From: Lachnospiraceae bacterium UBA3850
GTDB lineage: Bacteria > Bacillota > Clostridia > Lachnospirales > Lachnospiraceae
Assembly (NCBI GenBank): GCA_002392655.1
Contig: DGHK01000002.1
Location: forward strand, 7,843 to 34,578
DNA: 26,736 nucleotides
Direction: 5' to 3'
Below are positions 7,256 to 14,422 of this stretch, one piece after another. Each line of letters begins with the position of its first letter. Position 1 is the first letter of the stretch. The translations under genes and the position numbers were made by a program. The notes under the pieces are model-generated. The model worked only from the letters and a program-made list of their open reading frames with translations, made no database searches and was not told the origin of the DNA.

Positions 7256-9658
7256 ATGAATATATCTTTATTGTTAGAGTCGCTTTCTCTTGAAGAGAAA
7301 GCGCATCTCCTTGTTGGGGAGAAATTTCTGGAGCTTGGGAAGCTTCCTGAAAAAGGAATAGATGAGTTTCTTTCGATTGATGGTTCGGCCGGACTTAACT
7401 TCGAACAGCTGATTCAGTCCTTCTGTATGAAAGAAGGCAAATGTGTTGATGACGATGACATAATAAATAAAGTGACAGAACGCTTTTTTGATATGTATCT
7501 TCAGGAGAAGAAGAGTGAGCTTTCTTCAGATGGTGTTTCAGACGAGACTGAGCCAGAAGAAGAAATATTTGATGAAGATGAGCTTGAACTTTATGACTGG
7601 CTGATGGACAGATTGGAGAGCAGAAGTGTACTGGGTGAACTATATCCTCCGACATGCTTTCCGAGTGGTCTTCTGATGGGATCAACCTGGAACGAGGAGG
7701 TCATAGAGGAAGTCGGAAAAGCGCTAGCTGATGAGGCGCTTGTATATAAGGTAAATATGATCTATGGAACTCCTTTTGTAAATCTCATGAGAGATCCGAG
7801 AGCAGGACGATCTTTTGAAGCTTATTCGGAGGATCCATATCTTACCGGGCAACTTGCTCGTAATATGGTTATCGGAGTACAGAGCAGGGGTGTCGCTGCG
7901 AATGTTAAGCACTATGCAGCCAATAATCAGGAATCGAACAGAAGAGATGTAAATGAGATTATATCAAAAAGAGCACTTGAAGAGCTTTATCTTCCTGCCT
8001 TTGACGCATGTGTTGAAGAGGATGTTGCTACTGTTATGAGTGCTTATAACTCCATAAACGGAGTAAGGTGTACAGAAAATTATGAGCTTCTTACGAAGAG
8101 ACTTAGGGATAAGAAGGGCTTTAAGGGTGCTGTTATGTCGGATTACGGAGCTGTGCGCGATGACGTGAAGGCTGTTTCTGCCGGTAATGATCTGATAATG
8201 CCCGGCCCACATAGTCCTGAAGCTTTAATAGATGCTGTCGAGAATGGAACTTTGGACGAAGAGACTTTGGACATAGCTGTAGAGAGAGTTTTGAGACTCC
8301 GTGACAGGTTTAGTGATTCAGAACTTAAGACAGACTCTCAGTATAAGCTTCAGAAGGCATCATCAAAGGCGGCACTTGATGCTGCACTTGAAGGAATAGT
8401 CATGCTTAAGAATGAAGGTATTTATCCTCTTAAGAATGAGGTAAGTCTATTTGTAGAGAACGGTGGTTTTCTTAATGACTGTGGTGTCGGAAGTGCAGGT
8501 GTTCATACATCCAGAAGATTTAGCCTTTCAGATGAGCTGAAAAAAGCTGAGAAGGACTTTAAGCTGAGGCTGGATGTTATTGATAAAAAAACCGATACAG
8601 TTCTTATAGTAGTAAGAAGTAATGGAAGAGAAGGAAATGATATGGATTCTATGTCTCTTCCTGTAGAAGAAAGAAAAAGAATAGATAGTGTGATAAGGGA
8701 GGTTAAATCCCTAAGGGCATATAATAAGAATATAAAGATTGGTGTCATACTGAATATTGCGGCTCCAGTTTTGGTAGAAGAGTTTAAGGATGAAGTTGAT
8801 GGTATCATATGCTGCTTCCTTCCGGGCACAATGGGCAGCAGAGCACTTGCAAAAATTCTTTCCGGAGAAGTGTCTCCAAGCGGACGACTCCCTGTATCAT
8901 TTCCAAAGCGGGAAGAGGATCTGCCTACATATATAAACTTCCATGTGGATGGTAATAATCTCATGTATGGTGAGGATATCTATGTAGGTTACAGATATTA
9001 TAATACTAAGCAACTGGAGGTATCATATCCATTTGGATATGGCCTTTCCTATACAGACTTTTCTTATGATGAGATGGAGCTTTCGTCGAATATATTTGAC
9101 GGAGAACTTGATGTAAGTGTTACTGTAAAGAACACCGGAGACATGACTGGTTCCGAGGTTGTTCAACTCTATATAAGTGATGTATATTCTACTATCAGAA
9201 AACCTGAGAGAGAGCTGAAGGCGTTTAAGAAGGTGAAGCTTGCTCCGGGTGAAAGCGAGACAGTTAAGTTTCATCTGACGAAAAAGGACTTTGCATCCTT
9301 CGATATGGATCTTGACAGATGGGAAGCCGAGGAAGGTTTGTATGATATCTATCTCGGAAAAAGTGCTACGGAAATCGTAGGTGAAAAGAGAGTTCTCGGA
9401 AGATGGAAATCTGCATATTCTTACAGTCAGAAAACCTCGATAAAAGTTCTTTATGAGAATGAAGAAACAAGAGAGATTCTTTACAGACTCGTAGATGATT
9501 TTGATATCGACAGATCATTCCTTGATAAATCTTATGAGTATGGAGCGGATAATTCTGTGCGAGATATGCTGTCAGAAAAGGTTGATGTTAATGGTCCGGA
9601 TGTAATGGCAACGTTAAAAGTGTTTGAAGAAGAACTGTCTACAGTGACTGTTTTTTGA
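7256..9658 (+). CDS. Glycoside hydrolase family 3 beta-glycosidase, cytoplasmic
   Basis: An 800-residue enzyme of the beta-glucosidase type that cleaves terminal sugars from oligosaccharides with retention. Visible family marks: RDPRAGRSFEAYSEDPYL, VKHYAANNQESNRRDVN, the nucleophile D296 in MSDYGA, the second alpha/beta domain (VEEFKDEVDGIICCFLPG, PSGRLPVSFPK), the PFGYGLSYTDF motif, and a fibronectin-III-like module at about residues 610-690 (KNTGDMTGSEVVQLY). No signal peptide is present, so it should act on imported oligosaccharides. Between the SIDGSAGLNF loop (about residue 42) and PTCFPSG (about 137) there is an extra acidic helical segment of roughly 60 residues. Sugar specificity cannot be told. 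It shares an operon with the sensor upstream, with a GAGGGG ribosome site in the 15-base gap. Confidence 0.94.
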   Translation: MNISLLLESLSLEEKAHLLVGEKFLELGKLPEKGIDEFLSIDGSAGLNFEQLIQSFCMKEGKCVDDDDIINKVTERFFDMYLQEKKSELSSDGVSDETEPEEEIFDEDELELYDWLMDRLESRSVLGELYPPTCFPSGLLMGSTWNEEVIEEVGKALADEALVYKVNMIYGTPFVNLMRDPRAGRSFEAYSEDPYLTGQLARNMVIGVQSRGVAANVKHYAANNQESNRRDVNEIISKRALEELYLPAFDACVEEDVATVMSAYNSINGVRCTENYELLTKRLRDKKGFKGAVMSDYGAVRDDVKAVSAGNDLIMPGPHSPEALIDAVENGTLDEETLDIAVERVLRLRDRFSDSELKTDSQYKLQKASSKAALDAALEGIVMLKNEGIYPLKNEVSLFVENGGFLNDCGVGSAGVHTSRRFSLSDELKKAEKDFKLRLDVIDKKTDTVLIVVRSNGREGNDMDSMSLPVEERKRIDSVIREVKSLRAYNKNIKIGVILNIAAPVLVEEFKDEVDGIICCFLPGTMGSRALAKILSGEVSPSGRLPVSFPKREEDLPTYINFHVDGNNLMYGEDIYVGYRYYNTKQLEVSYPFGYGLSYTDFSYDEMELSSNIFDGELDVSVTVKNTGDMTGSEVVQLYISDVYSTIRKPERELKAFKKVKLAPGESETVKFHLTKKDFASFDMDLDRWEAEEGLYDIYLGKSATEIVGEKRVLGRWKSAYSYSQKTSIKVLYENEETREILYRLVDDFDIDRSFLDKSYEYGADNSVRDMLSEKVDVNGPDVMATLKVFEEELSTVTVF

Positions 9659-9730
9659 TGTGAAAAATAACCAATAGATATTTACTATAAAGACTTTGGT
9701 TGTTGAATATGGAGAAATTTTTCAAAATAG

Positions 9731-9759
9731 TTGCAAATATCTATGAATAATATTAAAAT
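9731..9759 (+). promoter_or_regulatory. Probable promoter of the Ala/Lys-rich protein gene
   Basis: TTGCAA (9731-9736), a 17-base spacer and TAAAAT (9754-9759). The AT-rich 5' region then runs about 85 bases to the ribosome site GGAGG at 9837. Confidence 0.45.
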
Positions 9760-9849
9760 GTATCACTGTAAAAAAGACAGAATTTTCATATTACATCTTG
9801 GGTAAACATTATTTTATATTTTTCTATTTAAAAAATGGAGGAAAAGAAA

Positions 9850-10383
9850 ATGGCAGTTAAGAAAGCAAGCGTTAAAGATCTCGCTGAGAAGGCAGCTGCA
9901 GCTACAGCTTCTAAGAAGGAAGAAGTTAAGGCAGTAGTTGAGAAGAAGGAAGAAGTAAAGAAGGAAGTTAAGGCAGCTGAGAAGAAGGCAGCTCCAGCTA
10001 AGAAGGCTCCTGCAAAGAAAGCACCTGCAAAGAAGGCAGCTGCACCTGCAAAGAAGGAGACAGCTAAGGCACCTGCAAAGAAGGAGACAGCTAAGGCTCC
10101 AGCAAAGAAGGCAGCTACACCTGCAAAGAAGGAGACAGCTAAGGCTCCAGCAAAGAAGGCAACAACAGCAAAGAAGGCACCTGCAAAGAAGGCAGCTGCT
10201 AAGGTTACTGAGTCTGTAGTAGTTGAGTACGCTGGCGGACAGGTTAACACAGCTGATATCGTAGCTCAGGCAAAGAAGGAAAGCGGTAAGAAGACTATCA
10301 AGGAACTTAACGTTTACTATCAGCCAGAGAACAATATCGTTTACTTCACAGCTGACGGAGTAGAGGGTTCTTTCAATCTTTAA
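9850..10383 (+). CDS. Histone-H1-like Ala/Lys-rich protein with a C-terminal DUF6465-like domain
   Basis: A 177-residue protein in two parts. Residues ~1-120 are a disordered, strongly basic tract of Ala, Lys and Pro with repeated PAKK and APAKKETAK units, much like the tail of eukaryotic H1 or bacterial HctB/AlgP-type proteins; family knowledge suggests nucleic-acid binding. Residues ~121-177 form a small folded domain (VVVEYAGGQVNTADIVAQAK, TIKELNVYYQPENNIVYFTADG) that resembles DUF6465 of Lachnospiraceae, whose function is not known to me. I place the start at ATG 9850, eight bases after GGAGG; the ATG at 9835 overlaps that ribosome site and is unlikely. Codon use (GCA, AAG, GCT) suggests high expression. 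It is monocistronic, with its own promoter and a strong terminator. Confidence 0.85.
   Translation: MAVKKASVKDLAEKAAAATASKKEEVKAVVEKKEEVKKEVKAAEKKAAPAKKAPAKKAPAKKAAAPAKKETAKAPAKKETAKAPAKKAATPAKKETAKAPAKKATTAKKAPAKKAAAKVTESVVVEYAGGQVNTADIVAQAKKESGKKTIKELNVYYQPENNIVYFTADGVEGSFNL
10042..10150 (+). repeat. 27-bp tandem and near-tandem repeats coding APAKKETAK
   Basis: A 27-base unit coding APAKKETAK occurs twice in tandem (10042-10068, 10069-10095) and a third time, nearly identical, at about 10117-10143 after an APAKKAAT spacer. Length variation between strains by slippage would be expected. Confidence 0.75.
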
Positions 10384-10420
10384 TATAAAATAAAAATTGT
10401 ATTCAAAATGTAGTTTAATA

Positions 10421-10455
10421 AAAGTAACTCCCGATTATTCATCGGGAGTTATTTT
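10421..10455. terminator. Bidirectional intrinsic terminator between the H1-like gene and clpX
   Basis: TAACTCCCGAT (10425-10435) pairs perfectly with ATCGGGAGTTA (10441-10451) around TATTC, extended by A/T pairs on both sides. A-rich left and T-rich right flanks allow it to work for both convergent genes. Confidence 0.88.
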
Positions 10456-10483
10456 GCGCTATAAATTAATTATGATATTTGAT

Positions 10484-11944
10484 TTATTCTTCTGTGCCTC
10501 TCAGTTTTATAACAGGTGAACCTGTTCCTTTAACATAGTCTCCGGTTATTATTACCGTACCGATGTTATCATCCTTTGGTACCTGGTACATGATATCCAG
10601 AAGCAGGTTTTCTATGATTGATCTCAGTGCTCTGGCACCGGTTTTTCTTTCGGCTGCTATGTTGGCTATCTCTTCATATGCATCTTCATCAAAAAGCAGC
10701 TGCACTTCGTCAAGCTTAAGAAGCTTCTGATACTGTTTGATGATTGAGTTTCTTGGCTCCCTCAGGATGTTTATATACATATCCTTATCCAGATTGTCGA
10801 GAGTGAAGATAACCGGAAGTCTTCCGATAAACTCCGGAATCATTCCGAAGTTTCTGAGATCTTCGGGAGTTACCTTTGAAAGCAGCTTTGGATCCTTTTC
10901 AAGCTCATCTCTCAGACTTGCTCCGAAGCCTATGGATGACTGTTCGGTGATTCTTGTTTTTATTATTTCTTCAAGGTCAGGAAATGCTCCGCCACAGATG
11001 AAGAGTATTCCGCTCGTGTTCATCATAGTAGTAGGTGTCATAGCATTTTTACTTCCTGTTCCGATAGGAACCTCGACCTCTGAACCTTCAAGGATTTTGA
11101 GAAGCCCCTGCTGAACAGCTTCACCGCTTACGTCACGGGAACGAGTTTCCTGCTTTTTGGCAATCTTATCGATCTCATCGATAAATACGATTCCGTGCTC
11201 GGCTTTCTCAACATCGTTATCAGCTGCAGCCAGAAGCTTTGAAAGAACGCTCTCAACGTCATCACCTATATAACCTGCTTCTGTAAGAGAAGTAGCATCA
11301 GTGATTGCGAGCGGAACATCAAGTATCTTGGCTATATTTTTAACCATATATGTTTTACCGGAACCTGTTGGTCCGATCATAAGCATATTTGATTTCTCGA
11401 TTTCAACATCGTCATCTATTCCGGTCGTGTCGGAGAGTACTCGTTTATAGTGGTTATAAACTGCGACAGACATAACCTTCTTCGCGTATTCCTGTCCGAC
11501 TACATCTCTGTCGAGAAGCTTCTTTATCTCGTGAGGTGCAGGGATATCCTTGAGAGTGAGAGTTTTTGCTTCTTCCTCATTGGAAGATCCGGGTTTTGCT
11601 CCGGGACCGGGTCTTCCACCAGGACCGGTAGCAGCAGTACCATCAGGATTGGTTCCGGGTCTGTGTCTCTTTTTTACCTTCTGGGAATTCGGAATATCCA
11701 TATTTGGTGTAAACATGTTGAAATTATTAAAGCCCGGCATGTTAGATATGTCGAGAATAGGGCTGTTAGATAACTGATCCAGTGTTTTCTGTAGACAGTC
11801 CGGGCAGATATATACATTCTGTGAAAAGTTTATCAGCTTGCCTGTAACAGACTCCGGTCTGCGGCACATATAACAATAGTTTTCGTATTCATTATTGTTA
11901 TTATCGTTATTATTGTTGTCGTTATTTATATTATCGTTATTCAA
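10484..11944 (-). CDS. clpX: ATP-dependent Clp protease unfoldase ClpX (stand-alone copy)
   Basis: A 486-residue AAA+ unfoldase that delivers substrates to ClpP. The N terminus is a run of Asn/Asp (residues 1-23), then a zinc-binding domain with C24-C27 and C47-C50, a Gly/Pro-rich linker (~residues 90-125), and the AAA+ module. Key residues are all there: Walker A GPTGSGKT (191-198), pore loop GYIGDD (224-229), Walker B IVFIDEID (252-259), the ClpP-docking loop IGF (338-340), Arg finger R375 in EFIGRLP and sensor-2 GAR (436-438). It should therefore be active and able to bind ClpP. The usual neighbours tig, clpP and lon are absent, so this may be a second ClpX; I cannot see the rest of the genome. 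The start is TTG at 11944, seven bases after GGAGG; a nearby ATG meets a stop after two codons. Confidence 0.92.
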   Translation of the reverse strand: MNNDNINNDNNNNDNNNNEYENYCYMCRRPESVTGKLINFSQNVYICPDCLQKTLDQLSNSPILDISNMPGFNNFNMFTPNMDIPNSQKVKKRHRPGTNPDGTAATGPGGRPGPGAKPGSSNEEEAKTLTLKDIPAPHEIKKLLDRDVVGQEYAKKVMSVAVYNHYKRVLSDTTGIDDDVEIEKSNMLMIGPTGSGKTYMVKNIAKILDVPLAITDATSLTEAGYIGDDVESVLSKLLAAADNDVEKAEHGIVFIDEIDKIAKKQETRSRDVSGEAVQQGLLKILEGSEVEVPIGTGSKNAMTPTTMMNTSGILFICGGAFPDLEEIIKTRITEQSSIGFGASLRDELEKDPKLLSKVTPEDLRNFGMIPEFIGRLPVIFTLDNLDKDMYINILREPRNSIIKQYQKLLKLDEVQLLFDEDAYEEIANIAAERKTGARALRSIIENLLLDIMYQVPKDDNIGTVIITGDYVKGTGSPVIKLRGTEE

Positions 11945-11982
11945 AACATTTCCTCCGTATTCTTAAAAAAAGACTGTAGCTT

Positions 11983-12011
11983 ATTATAACAAAGTATTCT
12001 GTTTATTGCAA
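11983..12011 (-). promoter_or_regulatory. clpX promoter (minus strand)
   Basis: Read leftward: TTGCAA (12011-12006), exactly 17 bases, then TATAAT (11988-11983) with TGT just before it (extended -10). The predicted start point lies about 30 bases before the TTG start codon of clpX. Confidence 0.65.
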
Positions 12012-12034
12012 AATGCGTGATTAAGTGATATGAT
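12006..12034 (+). promoter_or_regulatory. Divergent promoter of the GDPD gene sharing the same -35 hexamer
   Basis: Read rightward: the same palindromic TTGCAA (12006-12011), exactly 17 bases, then TATGAT (12029-12034) preceded by TGA (extended -10). It points to the GDPD gene at 12076. Confidence 0.55.
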
Positions 12035-12075
12035 TCATTCGGTTTTGAAATACTTTTATTTATGAGAGGTTTTAT

Positions 12076-12819
12076 ATGGTTAAAGTAATAGCGCATAGGG
12101 GTGCGTCCGGATTGGTTGGTCAGGATAACACGATCGAATCATTCGGAAAAGCTATTGAAATTGGGGCGGACATGGTGGAGTTTGATGTCAGACAGACAAA
12201 GGACAAGGTTCTGATTGTCTATCATGATAAGAATTTTGCTGATACACCTATTGCGTGGCAGACCTACAGTAACATCGAAAAGGAGGCAGCTAACAGGGGA
12301 CTTCATGTGCCGCTTTTCAGAGAGGTTCTTGAACTTTGTCATGGGAAGATATTTATGGATATCGAGGTGAAGGAGCATGGATACGAGAAGAAGCTTGTAA
12401 GGGAGCTTAAAAAATATGCTGATACCTCCGAATATTCTGTAAAATCCTTTGTAGATAAGGTTCCATATGCTATCAAGAAGATAGATCCGGATATTGAGAC
12501 TGGGCTTCTTGTTGGAGGCGAAAATGCAAAGCTTAAGAAGAGCCTGAATAGTATATTTCCGGCCAGAAGACTTAAGGCTTGTAAGGCTGATTTTGTAAGC
12601 CCATATTACAGATGTCTGAGGCTGGGCTTTATACGAAGAATGAAAAAGGCGGGATATCCAGTTTATGTTTGGACAGTTAATGATAGGAAGATGATAAAGA
12701 AGCTTCTTTCAAAAAATATTACTGCAATCATTACTGACAGACCTGATATAGCTCTTGAACTTAGAAAGAATACTAAGGAGAAGTTGAAAAATGAAAAAAA
12801 GGATTCTGGCATATCTTGA
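12076..12819 (+). CDS. Glycerophosphodiester phosphodiesterase
   Basis: A 247-residue TIM-barrel enzyme that hydrolyses glycerophosphodiesters, the deacylation products of phospholipids or of teichoic acid, to glycerol-3-phosphate and an alcohol. The signature residues are in place: H7-R8 (AHRGASG), E21 (NTIESF), E35 and D37 (MVEFDVR), H50 (VYHDKN), E97 and K99 (FMDIEVKE), plus the late VYVWTVND and ITDRPDIAL motifs. No signal peptide, so it is cytoplasmic like UgpQ. GAGAGG precedes the ATG with good spacing. The last 29 bases overlap the next gene in another frame, so the two are probably translationally coupled. It is transcribed away from clpX. Confidence 0.92.
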   Translation: MVKVIAHRGASGLVGQDNTIESFGKAIEIGADMVEFDVRQTKDKVLIVYHDKNFADTPIAWQTYSNIEKEAANRGLHVPLFREVLELCHGKIFMDIEVKEHGYEKKLVRELKKYADTSEYSVKSFVDKVPYAIKKIDPDIETGLLVGGENAKLKKSLNSIFPARRLKACKADFVSPYYRCLRLGFIRRMKKAGYPVYVWTVNDRKMIKKLLSKNITAIITDRPDIALELRKNTKEKLKNEKKDSGIS

Positions 12820-13150
12820 ATATATAGATGGTATACTGGCAAGTGGAGCTGATGAAAGAGACTGGGACAAGGAGATAGAACACCATCTGACACAGATTGC
12901 ATTCTTTGCACACGAGAGACTGGTTCATCTCATCGTATTCTGTCTGGTTGCAGTTTGTACGGTGCTTTCGATACTTGCATTTGTTATAAAAGGAGCGATG
13001 ATGCTGCTTCCGCTTATAGTTATGCTGTTTGTGCTGCTTATTCCTTATTGTATGCATTATTATCTCCTTGAAAATTCTGTTCAGAAGATGTATGACCAGT
13101 ATGATCAGATGATCGGAAAGAGGGAAGAATACTTCTCTGTTAAGAGATAG
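12791..13150 (+). CDS. Small membrane protein with two TM helices, unknown function
   Basis: A 119-residue protein I do not recognise. Residues 1-42 are a charged amphipathic N-terminal part, two hydrophobic helices follow (about residues 44-64 and 67-88), and residues 90-119 form a Tyr/Gln-rich charged tail (ENSVQKMYDQYDQMIGKREEYF). The predicted topology is a helical hairpin with both ends on the same side. The start at ATG 12791 lies 10 bases after AAGGAG, which is inside the GDPD gene, and the genes overlap by 29 bases, so expression should follow that of GDPD. The overlap hints at a shared role in membrane lipid or glycerophosphate handling, but this is only inference. No terminator with a T-run directly follows. 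Confidence 0.75.
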   Translation: MKKRILAYLEYIDGILASGADERDWDKEIEHHLTQIAFFAHERLVHLIVFCLVAVCTVLSILAFVIKGAMMLLPLIVMLFVLLIPYCMHYYLLENSVQKMYDQYDQMIGKREEYFSVKR

Positions 13151-13216
13151 TAAATCTTGATTAAAAAATATACAACAAACAAGACTGTATTTGATTATTT
13201 TTGTGAAGAATTAGTC

Positions 13217-13245
13217 TTGATATAAATCTGCCATAAATGTATAAT
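13217..13245 (+). promoter_or_regulatory. SigmaA-type promoter of the polysaccharide deacetylase
   Basis: TTGATA (13217-13222), a 17-base spacer and a perfect TATAAT (13240-13245). Its -35 overlaps the right arm of an inverted repeat, CAAGACT (13180-13186) / AGTCTTG (13213-13219), which could be a regulator site. Confidence 0.65.
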
Positions 13246-13257
13246 ACGAAATGCACT

Positions 13258-13297
13258 GGCCAACTATATGTTGTGTTATAGTTGGCCTTTTGTTATT
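13258..13297 (+). terminator. Terminator hairpin in the 5' leader of the deacetylase gene
   Basis: GGCCAACTATA (13258-13268) pairs perfectly with TATAGTTGGCC (13277-13287) around an 8-base loop, then TTTTGTTATTT. It lies only about 6 bases after the predicted start point of the promoter at 13217-13245 and before the coding region, so it would act as an attenuator of that promoter. Confidence 0.7.
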
Positions 13298-13315
13298 TGT
13301 AAGGGAGTATTATAA

Positions 13316-14347
13316 ATGAAATACCTCAGAAGGATTACTAAATATAATATAATACTTTTATCGGCGATTATTTTTGCTCTTGTTTGTCCGACTGTTATTA
13401 CATTTTTACTTGTAAAGAAGACTGACAAGGTTGATCAGAAAAGTCAGGAATTAGTTTTTTCTGCTACTAAATCAGATAATGAGATCAGCAGTGAAGTAGC
13501 TGAGACAGAGGTTGAGCAGCCTGATGTGTCGGAAAAAACCGAAACGCTTGCTCCGGAGATTGGACCGCGTGAGGTTAATCATCTGACTGATAATGGTGCA
13601 GATGAACAAGGTGGGGACGCTATAGCAGCAACTGAGACTGATGCGAGCGTTACAGATGCTGAAGAAGCTAAGGAGGAGCTTATACCTGGAGAGCCGAATG
13701 GCAAGAAGGTTTATCTCACATTTGATGATGGTCCATCAAGCAACACACCTGAGATACTTGAGATACTGGATAGATATGGTGTAAAAGCAACCTTCTTTGT
13801 TGTGAAGAATCCTGATAATGAACAGTATCTGAAGAATATAGCTGATGCAGGGCATGTCATAGGAATGCATTCTGCCAGCCATGTATATAACAAGATATAT
13901 AAAAGCATTGCATCCTTTAAGAGTGATGTTAAGGGCGTACATGACTGGATAAAAATGGTTACCGGAATTGATTCGAAGTACTACAGATTCCCGGGTGGAA
14001 GCTCTTATGGAATATGTGGTTTTTCAAAGGATAAGGGTATCCATTATTTAGAGAGAATGGGCTATACTTACATAGACTGGAATGCAGAGAATTATGACGC
14101 AAAGAATCCATATCTGTCTCCAGACAGTATGAATGCAAGTGCTATGGACTTTATCCGTTCTAATGAAGGGGATTCAGTACTTCTTATGCATGATCAGGAA
14201 GGACATCATAATACAGTTGATGCTTTGCCTGGACTTATCGAGACTCTTATACGTGAAGGCTATGAGATATGTCCGGTGGATGATAATACTCCTACCTTCC
14301 ATCAGTATCTGACAGAGGAAGAACAGTCTACTGCTGAATATTATTAA
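13316..14347 (+). CDS. Membrane-anchored polysaccharide deacetylase (NodB domain)
   Basis: A 343-residue envelope enzyme. A membrane anchor lies at residues ~12-33, then a low-complexity Glu/Thr-rich linker to ~residue 125, then the NodB domain. All five family motifs are visible: TFDDGPS with D137-D138 (catalytic base and metal Asp), HSASH with metal ligands H185 and H189, RFPGGS, DWNAENYDAKN, and LLMHD near the end. Family knowledge: such enzymes remove acetyl groups from N-acetylglucosamine of peptidoglycan (PgdA-like) or other polymers outside the cell. The exact polymer is not determined. AGGGAG precedes the ATG with good spacing. A leader terminator sits between the promoter and the gene, and a second terminator follows it, so it is an isolated, attenuated unit. 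Confidence 0.92.
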   Translation: MKYLRRITKYNIILLSAIIFALVCPTVITFLLVKKTDKVDQKSQELVFSATKSDNEISSEVAETEVEQPDVSEKTETLAPEIGPREVNHLTDNGADEQGGDAIAATETDASVTDAEEAKEELIPGEPNGKKVYLTFDDGPSSNTPEILEILDRYGVKATFFVVKNPDNEQYLKNIADAGHVIGMHSASHVYNKIYKSIASFKSDVKGVHDWIKMVTGIDSKYYRFPGGSSYGICGFSKDKGIHYLERMGYTYIDWNAENYDAKNPYLSPDSMNASAMDFIRSNEGDSVLLMHDQEGHHNTVDALPGLIETLIREGYEICPVDDNTPTFHQYLTEEEQSTAEYY

Positions 14348-14353
14348 AGACCG

Positions 14354-14394
14354 ATCCGCAGATTATATGCTATAATATGTCTGCGGATTTTTTT
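14354..14394 (+). terminator. Intrinsic terminator after the polysaccharide deacetylase
   Basis: ATCCGCAGA (14354-14362) pairs with TCTGCGGAT (14380-14388), with a T-run continuing to 14394. The 17-base loop itself carries a promoter-like TGCTATAAT. Confidence 0.75.
14368..14376 (+). promoter_or_regulatory. Extended -10 promoter for the folate cluster, lying in a terminator loop
   Basis: TG-C-TATAAT (14368-14376), with no clear -35. The predicted start point near 14383 is in the right arm of the terminator, so the new transcript cannot form that hairpin and reads into folC. Confidence 0.4.
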
Positions 14395-14422
14395 ATTGAA
14401 AACTAAAATCAGGAGAAGAAGA

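Noticed and set aside
9835..9849. Start of the Ala/Lys-rich protein at ATG 9835
   Set aside because: This ATG overlaps the GGAGG ribosome site that serves ATG 9850.
9828..10250. A 140-codon minus-strand open frame full of FFAGAF repeats
   Set aside because: It is the mirror of the Ala/Lys-rich gene: GCA/AAG repeats read backwards have no stops. It has no ribosome site and the composition is an artefact.
14396..14422. folC start at TTG 14396
   Set aside because: There is no ribosome site and it abuts the terminator T-run. TTG 14423 has AGGAG at the right distance and gives a typical N terminus.
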